From Polyangiaceae bacterium (GTDB lineage: Bacteria > Myxococcota_A > Polyangia > Polyangiales > Polyangiaceae), in NCBI GenBank assembly GCA_041389725.1, contig JAWKRG010000006.1:496001-560000 (forward strand): a stretch of DNA of 64,000 nucleotides, read 5' to 3'. This document shows, piece after piece, positions 16,431 through 24,999 of this stretch. The notes under the pieces are model-generated. The model was not told the DNA's origin. It worked only from the letters and a program-made list of their open reading frames with translations, and did not search any database. Every line of letters starts with the position of its first letter. The stretch's first letter is position 1. A program made the position numbers and the translations under genes.

Positions 16431-19400
16431 TCACTGTGAAAGTACCGGCAGCGGCCGCGGCATGCCTTCGGGCGGCGGTGACGTCACCTGGCCCGGACGC
16501 ATGCGCAGGAACATACCGTCGGTGTAGTTCAGATCCTTCACGCCCGCAGCGTGCTGCTTCATCTTCGCCTCGCCGATCACGTCCGTGAGGAACGCGAGAC
16601 GACGAATCGCATGGGTGATGCCAGGGTTCGACACGCTGTAGCGCCGAGCCAGCACGATGGCGTTGCCGTAGCGATCGACGACGATGCCGTCAGCACTGTC
16701 GATCTCCTTGTCGCGAGCGTCTCGCCACGCCTGCTGCACCTTGACACGCACCGCGTCGGCCTTCTCTTGCAGGTCCGGGTTGTCGCTGTTCTCGGCCTTC
16801 TTGAGCAAGGCCTCGGTCTTGGCATCGAACATCACCAACTCGGGCGGACGAGTGTTGTAAAGACCCGTGCGAAGCGAGTCATAGACCGTGCCCTGACGCG
16901 CGATGGCGACGGTGCTCCATTCGGGCGAGACGTACTTGTCGATGATCGCTTGCAGCTTGTCGTACCACTTCTTCGCTTCAATCGCGTTCTTGCGATAGCC
17001 CTCGATCACCTTGACGGCTGTGCCCTTGTACTTGTGCTTGGCGCTGTTGCCGTAGTCCCACTGCCGTTCCAAGTCTTCGTCGACCATGGTGTAGGCGCCC
17101 TGCGCTGCCATGCCCGCTTCCCGGGAGCCGATGGCGGAACTCTTTCCGTCCTTCATCGGCGCCACTTGCTTGTACTTGTCATAGGCGGCGATGGTGCTTT
17201 CCCACCACTTGTTGGTGTCGCCCTGGTTCGACGCGTGCTTCATCTTGGCAACGTGATACGCCGCGTGCACCACCCACTGGGCGGCGGCGGTGTTGGCCTT
17301 GTTGGCCGCGTAGTAGTTGGACATCGACGCCTGCGCCACCTTGCGTGCGTTCTGGTTCGCGCCGGTGTCGGGTGAGAACTCGTCCCACTTCTTCAAGTCC
17401 GCGCTGGCGATGATGAAGTCGGCCTCGGCGATCTCCTTGGGAGACGCGCCTAGATCGCGGAAGCGGTTGCGCGCCTTGCTCATGCCGCCGCGATCGCCGA
17501 GGCTGGCGTACAAAGACATCGACTGGCGCGCGGCCTCGCGCCTCTCGTCGGGCTTGAAGTGCTCGATGCTCGCGATCTTGTCGAAGGTCTCGGCCGCCTT
17601 GGGATAGTCGAAGAACAGCACGTAGGAGCCAGCCAAGGCATCGTAGGCGGTCTTCAGATACTTCACGCGCTCTTCGTACTTCTTCGGCTGCGCCGTCTTC
17701 GGCGGCTTCGCTTTCGGATCCCCGTTCTTCAAGGTCTGCAGGATCTTCTCACTGCCATATTTGGAGATGAACAACTCGTACATCTCGATGGCCTTGTCGT
17801 ACTCGCCGACCTGCTTGTAGGCGTACGCGCCGTTCATCGCCGCTTCAGGCGCCTCGTCCCGATCCGGTGCCGCGTCCAGAGCCGCCTTGTAGGCAGCGGC
17901 GGCCTGGCGCCAGGTCTTCTGTCGCTCCGGGCCGTCCGGCATCTTCTCGGCCTTCTTGAAGAGCTCCGAAGCGTCGAGGTACGCAGCCGTCTGCATCAGG
18001 GGCTGCCGCTTGTTCTGCTCCGCGACCTTGGTTTCCTCGTCGTAGGCGCAGCTCTTGCCCTTGGCGAGCTCGATGCTGGCCTTGGCGTCGCCCTCGAGCG
18101 CCGCCATGTCCGTCAGCCGCTCCCAGGCCTTGTAGCCCCACTCGTTCTTGCCGCAGTACTGGTCGTACAGCGCCTTGAAGCGTGGTCGCGCCTGGGCGAA
18201 TTGCCCGTAGACGAAGTAGTTGTCGGCCGCTTGGAACGCATAGAGCGTCCCGTTCTGCTTCGGGTCTCGGTCGAGGGGAATGCGAGCGTTGTACTCGTCG
18301 CGGGCCGTGATGGTGTCCAGCACAGGCTGGGGCACGGCGACGACGACGACCTTCGCGTCCGGCGCGTCGCTAGTGCGTTCCACGGCATCGCGCTTTTCGA
18401 TGCCACTGGCACCCTTGCTCTCCTCGAACCGGCGATGGTTGTCTTCCAACATCTTGTCGGCGATGGTCACCACGTAGTACGCCGCTGGTTGCAGGTACTT
18501 GTCGTCCTCGTTGGAGTCACGCACGGCAACGGCTGCTTCGCGCGCCGACGCGACCTCCGCCGCAGAAGGCGTGCGGTTGATGGTCACTTGCAACACGACC
18601 ACCCAATAGCGCGCGTCCGCGAGCCAAAACTTGCTCTCGTAGGCGTCCAGGGCGTTCGGGTCTTGAGCGATGTAGGCTGCCCACCCCGTCTCCGCCAGGC
18701 GGTACTCCTCGACTGCCTTCTCGATCAGCGTCTTCTGCTCACCCGGGTCGCTGCGCTCGCTCGCCTGATTGTAGAAGTTACGCGCGGCGTTGGTGTGATC
18801 CGCGGCGGCGCGCTTGAGTCCACCTTTGACCAGTGCCTCGGCCTGCGCCAACGCTTCAGGGTCGTCCTTGTTGGCGTCCGTCCAGGGCGTGGCGCCCACG
18901 TACAAAGCGAGAGCCGTGCGCGCCTTCAGCGCTTTCGCTCCGTATTCCGCCTTGGCGTCGGATCCCTCGGGCGCAAGCCGCGACAGCTGGTCGTAGAGCT
19001 CTGCAACCTTGTTCTGCATGACCGGCGCGTCGCGATCCATCGGGAACTTTTGCAGCGTCAGCTCCAAGGTCGCGATGGCGTTGCGGTTCTGCGTGATCTC
19101 GATGAATTCCTGGGCCAGGGCCTTGTAGATCTCGACGGTCCACTTCTTGTCCTGGGGAATCAGCTGCGGATCCTGCACACGCTGGATGGCCACAGACATC
19201 TTCTGCTCGGCGAGCAACGGGTCCGGCTCCAAGTCGAGGACGTCGTTTCGCGGAATGTAGGGATCCTGCGGCGGAGGCCCGTCGAAATCCACGTAGGTGA
19301 GCGACCCCGCGATGTACGTGAACGCTTCTTGGCGGAAGTCGGCGCCCGGGTCACCGGTCTTTGCTTCCTGTTCGTCCGCGTAGTGCAGCAACTTGACGAA

Positions 19401-20639
19401 CCACTCGGTGGCGGTGCGGTAGCGCTGCTGCTTGAAGTAGGTCCAAGCTTGCTTGTACATCGACACGCCGTAGAGCGGCGGCTTCTTGTACTCGAGGCTG
19501 TGGTCATAGGCGGCTACGGCGCGATTCAGGTTGTAGGGGCCGCCGTGCGGGTCGATTTGGTCGAAGTGAAAGTTGCCGAGCTGCCACCAGATCTCACCGA
19601 GGTAGCGAGGCTCTTCACCCGGCTTGAGGTTTTGCGGCAACGGCTTGCACTCGGCGTAGGGGTCCTTGAAGGACAGCTCCTCTTCGTCGGTGCCCCGTGG
19701 GGCTTTGCCCTTGGGCGCAGCCTTGTTGCCCAGCTTGCCGAGTTGATCCATCGGCACTGGGTGCTTGTTGTACCAGTCGTTCCAGAACTTCTCGTCGTGG
19801 TCCTGGATCAGGGGCTGCACCTCGATCTTCCCGGTGTCGTTGGGATCCGGCTTGACCTGGAACTTGTTCGAGCACACCAGCACGCGCCACGCCTGCTGGC
19901 CTTCTTCGAGGCGCGCCGAGTCCGTGTAGGCATGACCCAGGAAGTAGTGCACTGCCGCGACTTCTTCGTAGTTTGGGTACTCGGTGATGATGCGACGGTA
20001 GAGCGCGATCGCCGGCTCGAGGCCAGTGGCGATGTCCGCGTCCTGATTCTCTCTCGCGCGCTCCTCGTACAGTGCTGCCAGGCGAAACATCGCGTCCGGA
20101 GTTGCCACAGGATGCGCATTGTCGCCGCTGTAGGTGGCAATGAACTTCTCGAGGCGCTTGATGGCCTCGTCCCGGGCGTCGCGGAGCCCGGCCTTTTCGA
20201 TGCCAATCTCGTGATCGAGAGCGGTCAGGATCCGCCGGCGGCGCTCCTCGTAGTGATGCCGCACGATGGTGGTCAACGTTTCGCGAAACTGCTTGGCGCC
20301 CTTCTCATACTCTTTCGCTTCTTCCTGCAGGATGCCAAGAGCTTTGAGCTGCGCTGCGGTTGGCGGCGGTGGCGGCGGCGCGTTGCTCTTGAGCTTCAGC
20401 GGAGTGCTCGGCGTCGTGCCGGGGGCTTCGCTCGGAGCGGTCGGCAAGGCTGCCGACGAAGCACCACTGCCGCCAGCAGCCGCGGGCGCAGCGGCTGCAC
20501 CCCCGCCCGTACCGTTCGCAGCGGGCGCCGGCGCAGCGCCGCCGGTTCCAGTCTGGGACCAGGCGGCTCGCGGCACGGACAGAGAGAGGACGCCGAGGGC
20601 CAGCATCCAGGTCATCGACGATGCGGCGCGCGACCTCAC
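16431..20639 (-). CDS. Very large periplasmic TPR protein of the Glt/Nfs-like operon (GltD/AgmU-like)
   Basis: 1402 aa, the largest protein here. A signal peptide (cleavage near AAWS-Q, residue 29) is followed by an Ala/Gly/Pro-rich linker to about 90. The remainder is helical, with many degenerate TPR units (LYRRIITEYPNYEEVAAVHY, AVHYFLGHAYTDSARLEEGQ, AYDHSLEYKKPPLYGVSMYK, AYKQVGEYDKAIEMYELFIS) and no enzymatic motif. Its size and operon place resemble the long TPR proteins GltD/AgmU and NfsD. The start overlaps the upstream 808-residue gene as ATGA (20636-20639). It probably acts as a periplasmic scaffold. Confidence 0.82.
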   Translation of the reverse strand: MRSRAASSMTWMLALGVLSLSVPRAAWSQTGTGGAAPAPAANGTGGGAAAAPAAAGGSGASSAALPTAPSEAPGTTPSTPLKLKSNAPPPPPPTAAQLKALGILQEEAKEYEKGAKQFRETLTTIVRHHYEERRRRILTALDHEIGIEKAGLRDARDEAIKRLEKFIATYSGDNAHPVATPDAMFRLAALYEERARENQDADIATGLEPAIALYRRIITEYPNYEEVAAVHYFLGHAYTDSARLEEGQQAWRVLVCSNKFQVKPDPNDTGKIEVQPLIQDHDEKFWNDWYNKHPVPMDQLGKLGNKAAPKGKAPRGTDEEELSFKDPYAECKPLPQNLKPGEEPRYLGEIWWQLGNFHFDQIDPHGGPYNLNRAVAAYDHSLEYKKPPLYGVSMYKQAWTYFKQQRYRTATEWFVKLLHYADEQEAKTGDPGADFRQEAFTYIAGSLTYVDFDGPPPQDPYIPRNDVLDLEPDPLLAEQKMSVAIQRVQDPQLIPQDKKWTVEIYKALAQEFIEITQNRNAIATLELTLQKFPMDRDAPVMQNKVAELYDQLSRLAPEGSDAKAEYGAKALKARTALALYVGATPWTDANKDDPEALAQAEALVKGGLKRAAADHTNAARNFYNQASERSDPGEQKTLIEKAVEEYRLAETGWAAYIAQDPNALDAYESKFWLADARYWVVVLQVTINRTPSAAEVASAREAAVAVRDSNEDDKYLQPAAYYVVTIADKMLEDNHRRFEESKGASGIEKRDAVERTSDAPDAKVVVVAVPQPVLDTITARDEYNARIPLDRDPKQNGTLYAFQAADNYFVYGQFAQARPRFKALYDQYCGKNEWGYKAWERLTDMAALEGDAKASIELAKGKSCAYDEETKVAEQNKRQPLMQTAAYLDASELFKKAEKMPDGPERQKTWRQAAAAYKAALDAAPDRDEAPEAAMNGAYAYKQVGEYDKAIEMYELFISKYGSEKILQTLKNGDPKAKPPKTAQPKKYEERVKYLKTAYDALAGSYVLFFDYPKAAETFDKIASIEHFKPDERREAARQSMSLYASLGDRGGMSKARNRFRDLGASPKEIAEADFIIASADLKKWDEFSPDTGANQNARKVAQASMSNYYAANKANTAAAQWVVHAAYHVAKMKHASNQGDTNKWWESTIAAYDKYKQVAPMKDGKSSAIGSREAGMAAQGAYTMVDEDLERQWDYGNSAKHKYKGTAVKVIEGYRKNAIEAKKWYDKLQAIIDKYVSPEWSTVAIARQGTVYDSLRTGLYNTRPPELVMFDAKTEALLKKAENSDNPDLQEKADAVRVKVQQAWRDARDKEIDSADGIVVDRYGNAIVLARRYSVSNPGITHAIRRLAFLTDVIGEAKMKQHAAGVKDLNYTDGMFLRMRPGQVTSPPPEGMPRPLPVLSQ

Positions 20640-23062
20640 TGGTCACCTCCTGCGTCATCGAGCACTTCTCGAAGCTCGTCGTTCAAGTTCTGTTCCTCGC
20701 GCGCGCGTTCGCGCTGCAAATTGCGGACGCGGTGCCGCTGCTCTTCGCGGACCTCCCACGCCTGCTGCACGATCCCCACGTCCGCGCGGAGCACCACGCT
20801 CTTGAGGCGGTCCCGCACCAAGCCGAAGTTCTTCATCGCTACTTCGCCGATCAGCAAGCGAGCTTGCTGATCGAGTTCGTCCAGATCTCCAGCGTACTTC
20901 TCGATGTTCGCGACTTCGCGATCCACCGCCTCCTTGAGTCCGCGACTTCGCTCTTCCGCTTCACGTTCGAGCCGGGACTTGGTCCCTTCCAGGGAGTCTT
21001 CGACCCGGTCGGCCCGCGCGAGAAGATCGCCGATGCCTTTGGCATAGGCCGCCGCGCTGGCGCTGTCTTGTCCCGCCGCGACCAGCGCAACCTCGCGCGC
21101 GAACACCTGCCTAAAGCGCCGCCGCACGCGGTCGTCTTCCACGAAGCGCTGATCCCCGAAGCCGATTTGCACGCGGCCCATGTCGACGGCATCGCGATAC
21201 TCCTTGATGCGCTTGCGGTACGATTCGAGGTCACGCTCGTTGGCCTCGATCTCGGCTTGAAAGCGGACGCGACTATTGGCGTCCGAGGTCACTCCGAAGC
21301 GGCTGCCGTCCTTGAGCACCCGGCGCAACCCGTTGATCAGCGCTTGAAGCCGATCCGCCTCCAACTCCAGGCGCTGGATCTTCTGCCCCACTCGATTCCA
21401 CTGGCGCTCCCCCGCCGCTTCGCGTTGGGCAAAATCCCCAGCGGTCACCGGCAAAAAGCCCATTCGCTTCATCAAAGAGCGTCGCTCGGCTCGGACCTGG
21501 GCCAGTTCGCCCCCTGCGCTGCCGGCCTCGTCGTCCATGCCTTGCGCCAAGGTCAATCGGGCCACGCCCGTTCGATTGAGCAAACCCAAGGTCGCCTCCA
21601 TGGAGGCCTGTAGCTCGGGGAATGCCCGGAACCGCGTCGGCGCGCCGAGGACAGCATTGAGCTTCAAGATCAGGCGCCGGGATCGACGGATCAGATCCCG
21701 AGAGGCGGACACGTCGTCGATGACGGCGAAGGCGCGATCGTTCTCCGCCTCTTCGCGAGCCCACTGCACTACCACCGGCGAGAGGTTCCCACCGGCACCC
21801 TCACTGACACCTTCGCTATCCACCAGTCGGTCGTAGTAGACGGCTGGGTCGGTCACTTCCTTCAAGAAGGTGTCGACCTGCTCACGAATCGGGTCGAAGC
21901 GGCTACGCACGGACCGGTACAGAGTCAGCGCCTTGTCGAACTGACCACTCCGCAACATCAGGTCCGCACGGAGCAGAGAACCGTCCGCCAAGCGGAGGCT
22001 CTCTGGGTCAGTGATACTGAGAACCTCGAGCGCCCGCTGCGCGCGCTGATAGTCGCCCAGACGCACGTACACCCAGGCGAGCTCGTAGAGCATCGTGGAA
22101 AACTCGGGGCTCGTGCGATCGACGTGGCTGTAGGCTTCGGCGGCATCGAGGAAGTTGTCGGACTCGTAGAAGAGCCGCCCGATGGCCATCCAGGCCAAGT
22201 CCACGACGTGGCGATGAGCGGTGGTGTCGGCCTTCAGCCGAGTGACTCGGCGGAACTGCTCGATAGCTGCAGCGTATCGCGCGCGCATGGCGGGCGTTGT
22301 CGCCTCCGTGCCCGGTTGCACGATCTCGGGCTGATCCGTTGCGGCGGCCTCGGCGCTGGGTGCCTCGGGAGTCGCCTGCTTCACCATCACCACGCCAAGC
22401 AGGTACTGCGCCTGGTGGTTGTACGGCGAGCCGGCGGCTACTGCACCGATCGCGCTCTTGGCTGCGTCGTATTCCTTCTTGGCAAACAAGAGTTTGCCTC
22501 GGGCGTATTGCAGCGAGCCACTCGCGTCCGAGCCGGGCAACTGATTGAGCTTGGCGAAGACGTCGTCCAGCTTCTCCAAGGTGCCGGTGCGGAGGCTCAC
22601 GTCCACCAAGCGGCTGACCGAGCGGCCAGCGTACTTCGCGTAGGGGCCCTGCCCCGCTTTGTCCAACACCTCTACGTAGTGGCGACGCGCAGAGAGGAGC
22701 TGCTTCGACGCAAAATAGCTCTCCGCGAGGAAGAAGAGTCCATCGGCGTGCGCGTTGGCGTCGGCCTTGCCCTGCCGGTGAAGTTCCACGACTTGCGAGA
22801 AGGTGTCGATGGCGCGGGCGTAGTCCTTGTTGTGATAGAGGATGTCGCCGGCGGCGACGCGCTGGGCGGGTGTGAGCCGTGTCTGGCGGACGCGCTTGGC
22901 CGCGCTCTGCACGTTGGGCAACTCGCGTTCGACTGCCTGCACGGACAGCTGGGCGCGGCCGCGCGCATCGCTCGAACTGAGCGCAGAAGCAAGCCCTGGC
23001 ACCGACAGGAGTGTCAGGAGCGCGCCGACCGCCGTGAGGCGGGCGCGGAATCGACGCATCAC
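20636..23062 (-). CDS. Large periplasmic TPR/coiled-coil protein of the Glt/Nfs-like operon
   Basis: 808 aa with a signal peptide (cleavage after GLASA, about 27). Residues 60-400 contain TPR-like units (AAGDILYHNKDYARAIDTFS, ANAHADGLFFLAESYF, AWVYVRLGDYQRAQRALEVL). Residues 490-800 are highly charged and predicted coiled coil (QRERAREEQNLNDELREVL near the end). There are no membrane helices after the signal. Overlaps of 4 bp with both neighbours put it firmly in the operon. It may be a second GltD-like scaffold; which of the two large proteins corresponds to GltD is not clear. Confidence 0.8.
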   Translation of the reverse strand: MMRRFRARLTAVGALLTLLSVPGLASALSSSDARGRAQLSVQAVERELPNVQSAAKRVRQTRLTPAQRVAAGDILYHNKDYARAIDTFSQVVELHRQGKADANAHADGLFFLAESYFASKQLLSARRHYVEVLDKAGQGPYAKYAGRSVSRLVDVSLRTGTLEKLDDVFAKLNQLPGSDASGSLQYARGKLLFAKKEYDAAKSAIGAVAAGSPYNHQAQYLLGVVMVKQATPEAPSAEAAATDQPEIVQPGTEATTPAMRARYAAAIEQFRRVTRLKADTTAHRHVVDLAWMAIGRLFYESDNFLDAAEAYSHVDRTSPEFSTMLYELAWVYVRLGDYQRAQRALEVLSITDPESLRLADGSLLRADLMLRSGQFDKALTLYRSVRSRFDPIREQVDTFLKEVTDPAVYYDRLVDSEGVSEGAGGNLSPVVVQWAREEAENDRAFAVIDDVSASRDLIRRSRRLILKLNAVLGAPTRFRAFPELQASMEATLGLLNRTGVARLTLAQGMDDEAGSAGGELAQVRAERRSLMKRMGFLPVTAGDFAQREAAGERQWNRVGQKIQRLELEADRLQALINGLRRVLKDGSRFGVTSDANSRVRFQAEIEANERDLESYRKRIKEYRDAVDMGRVQIGFGDQRFVEDDRVRRRFRQVFAREVALVAAGQDSASAAAYAKGIGDLLARADRVEDSLEGTKSRLEREAEERSRGLKEAVDREVANIEKYAGDLDELDQQARLLIGEVAMKNFGLVRDRLKSVVLRADVGIVQQAWEVREEQRHRVRNLQRERAREEQNLNDELREVLDDAGGDQ

Positions 23063-23967
23063 TTCCCTCCCGTGCCGATCGAGAACGAACCGCTCAGGCC
23101 GCTCTTGGAATCGCTGCCACTGCTGCTGCCCGACCCCGAGGAGGGCGCGTTGCCCGAGCGCACCTTCTCGACGTAGCGAATGGCCGGGCGCTGCTCGACC
23201 GGGGTCGTCACGCCGCCTTTTTCCCAGGCGACGGCTTCGAGCTCCATCGTCTTGCCCTCAGTGACGGTGAAGGAGTGGCTGGATTTGACCTCGAAGCGAT
23301 AACCACGCAGGTACGAGAACACGCCGTAGCCGTGGCCTCGCAGCTGAAGCAGCACTTGCAAGGTGTGGTCGCCCGGCGGCACGGAACCGCTGAAGATCGG
23401 GATCTTCTTCTGCTCCGCCAAGGTGCCGGTGTCGTCCTGCTTGTTGTACTGCACCGCGCCGTCCAACACGAAGAGCGCGCGGGTGAGCTTGAAAATATTG
23501 CTCATGTCGTTGGTGAACACGATCTCGGCGCGCGCGCCGCCGACCCCGCCCGACAGGATGGTCTCGCTGAGCAACGACAATCGCGTGTGACTGCGTCGGA
23601 TCTGCTCTTTCAGTTCGTCGACGCGCTGTTCGAGTTCTCGCAAGCGCACCTGGTAGGTAGCGCCGTCCACGCTTCCAGTCGTCGCCGCAGTCGGCGCAGG
23701 GGTGGGCGCTGCGGTTTCCGCAGGCTTGTCGCCCGCCGCTGCGTCCGTCTTCGCGTCACCCGCCTTGGTATCCGCGGCCTTGGGATCCGCCTTGGCGTCC
23801 GCACCCGTCGCATCCGCGGCCTTGGCGTCCCCCGCCTTCGCATCGGCCGCCTTCGTGTCGGCTGTCGCAGCCGCTTCGCCCTTCTTGGTGTCGGCCTGCG
23901 CCCACGCTCCGCTCGTTCCGAGAACGAGTGCACCCACTGTCGCCCAACACCCAATCCAACGCTGCAT
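23059..23967 (-). CDS. Secreted Ala/Lys/Asp-repeat protein with coiled coil, first gene of the Glt/Nfs-like operon
   Basis: 302 aa. A signal peptide ends near GAWA-Q (24). Residues 27-80 are a low-complexity stretch built from repeats such as KAADAKAGD. A coiled coil follows at about 105-137 (LRELEQRVDELKEQIRRSH), then a beta-rich domain to about 265 with VPPGDHTLQVLLQLRGHGYG and YRFEVKSSHSFTVTEGKTME, and a Ser/Gly tail. The Lys/Ala repeats may lead automatic tools to call it dihydrolipoamide acetyltransferase; no catalytic or lipoyl motif is present. GAGGGA lies six bases before the ATG at 23967. Confidence 0.8.
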   Translation of the reverse strand: MQRWIGCWATVGALVLGTSGAWAQADTKKGEAAATADTKAADAKAGDAKAADATGADAKADPKAADTKAGDAKTDAAAGDKPAETAAPTPAPTAATTGSVDGATYQVRLRELEQRVDELKEQIRRSHTRLSLLSETILSGGVGGARAEIVFTNDMSNIFKLTRALFVLDGAVQYNKQDDTGTLAEQKKIPIFSGSVPPGDHTLQVLLQLRGHGYGVFSYLRGYRFEVKSSHSFTVTEGKTMELEAVAWEKGGVTTPVEQRPAIRYVEKVRSGNAPSSGSGSSSGSDSKSGLSGSFSIGTGGK

Positions 23968-24040
23968 GATGATCCCTCTTAGTGCAGTAAGACGAAGAGC
24001 GGGGCCAGGACCCGCACCCCTAGAGACGATTCAGGCATCC

Positions 24041-24069
24041 CTTATGTTCGGAATCCGGCCAGGCTGCAA
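24041..24069 (-). promoter_or_regulatory. Weak candidate promoter of the Glt/Nfs-like operon
   Basis: On the minus strand TTGCAG (24069-24064), a 17-bp spacer and CATAAG (24046-24041). Spacing is ideal but the matches to sigma70 are only moderate (about 3/6 and 4/6). It lies about 75 bp upstream of the ATG at 23967. It could equally be chance. Confidence 0.3.
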
Positions 24070-24098
24070 CAGGGGCCGACTGCACCGTCCCCAGACCT

Positions 24099-24120
24099 CG
24101 ACCGGCCCGCGGGCCGGTCG
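24099..24120. promoter_or_regulatory. Perfect 22-bp GC palindrome in a divergent promoter region
   Basis: Arm CGACCGGCCCG is followed immediately by its exact reverse complement, with no spacer. It lies between the Glt/Nfs-like operon and the ECF sigma gene. A TTTT run starts nine bases after it, but the lack of a loop and the position far from any gene end make an operator more likely than a terminator. Confidence 0.45.
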
Positions 24121-24294
24121 TCGGCCATTTTGCGGTGATGACCGGGCGCCCGGGCTTCGGTAGATCGGGGGACGTGGTGGAACGTCGGATCAGCCGGAAT
24201 CAGCCATGGACCCGCATCGCGACTTTTCCTTGGGTCGCCGGGCGTCCCCGGGACCCGCGGCTTCGCCTGAACCCGAAGGCGCCTGGGTGACGTC

Positions 24295-24912
24295 ATGGGG
24301 GCCAGCCGCGGAAACGCCACCGACGAAATGCTCATGGTTCGCTACCAGCGTGGCGACCGTGACGCGTTCGCGGAGATCGTTCGCCGCTACAAGGGACCCA
24401 TCTACAACTTCGTGTACCGTCAAGTGAAGAACCCTGAAGCCGCCGAAGACCTGACGCAGGACGCGTTCTTGCGGGTCGTGCAGAACGCCAGCGAGTTCAA
24501 GCACGAGGCGCGCTTCTCCACGTGGCTATATACGATTGCGCGCAACCTGAGCGTCGACCAACTGCGCAAAGCCAAGCACCGCAGGCATCCTTCCTTGGAC
24601 CAACCTGCGGGTGCGAGCACCGAGGGTCGACCCCTCGGCGAGGCCGTGGCGGATGCTCACCATAGTGCCAGCGTGGAGCGCGTCGCCAGCAGCAACCAGA
24701 TGCGCGAGCGCATCGTCGCTGCGGTGGACTCCCTTCCCGACGATCAGCGCGAGGTGTTCCTACTGCGGGAAGTGGGGAACCTACCATTCAAAGAGATCGC
24801 CGAGGTCGTTGGTGTCGGCGAGAACACCGTGAAGAGTCGAATGCGCTACGCGCTGGAGCGCTTGAAGCAAGCACTCTGCGAGTTCGAGGAGTATGCGCGC
24901 GCACTGCGCTGA
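24295..24912 (+). CDS. ECF-type (RpoE-like) RNA polymerase sigma factor
   Basis: 205 aa. Region 2 spans about residues 12-85 (MLMVRYQRGDRDAFAEIVRR, AAEDLTQDAFLRVVQ, FSTWLYTIARNLSVDQLRKA) and region 4 about 138-195 (LPDDQREVFLLREVGNLPFK then EIAEVVGVGENTVKSRMRYA). There is no region 1 or 3. The linker between the domains is long and His/Ala-rich. The start could also be the Met at residue 12. It precedes a zinc-finger anti-sigma gene by 87 bp, the standard arrangement in which the partner holds the sigma factor until an envelope signal arrives. It is divergent from the Glt/Nfs-like operon. Confidence 0.93.
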   Translation: MGASRGNATDEMLMVRYQRGDRDAFAEIVRRYKGPIYNFVYRQVKNPEAAEDLTQDAFLRVVQNASEFKHEARFSTWLYTIARNLSVDQLRKAKHRRHPSLDQPAGASTEGRPLGEAVADAHHSASVERVASSNQMRERIVAAVDSLPDDQREVFLLREVGNLPFKEIAEVVGVGENTVKSRMRYALERLKQALCEFEEYARALR

Positions 24913-24999
24913 GGAAAGAGCTAGCATGTTTGGCCACACCGCACCGTTCGCAAAACCCCGGGAAATGCCCGGGCAATTGCGCCTTCTGGGAGGCGAGTG

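Larger units (their letters stand above)
23968..24294. other. Divergent intergenic region between the Glt/Nfs-like operon and the ECF sigma gene
   Basis: 327 bp without a supported gene. It holds the putative minus-strand promoter (24041-24069), a perfect 22-bp palindrome (24099-24120) and a shorter perfect palindrome CCGGGCGCCCGG (24142-24153). Short open frames here have no ribosome-binding site or sensible composition. It presumably carries the control signals for both divergent units. Confidence 0.6.

Noticed and set aside
17559..20870. 1103-codon open frame on the plus strand
   Set aside because: It is antisense to the 1402-residue TPR gene, has no start signal and Leu/Val/Arg-rich composition typical of a shadow frame in GC-rich DNA.
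20639..23062. Chromosome-partitioning SMC-like protein
   Set aside because: Coiled coil is present but there is a signal peptide and no ATP-binding motif.
23059..23967. Dihydrolipoamide acetyltransferase
   Set aside because: Ala/Lys/Pro repeats mimic lipoyl linkers but there is no lipoyl or acetyltransferase motif and a signal peptide is present.
24099..24131. Rho-independent terminator
   Set aside because: The palindrome has no loop and lies in the divergent gap far from both gene ends, though a TTTT run follows nine bases later; an operator is more likely.
24913..24999. Small gene or riboswitch between the sigma and anti-sigma genes
   Set aside because: CCCGGG-N5-CCCGGG can pair but there is no poly-T, open frame or aptamer-like structure.
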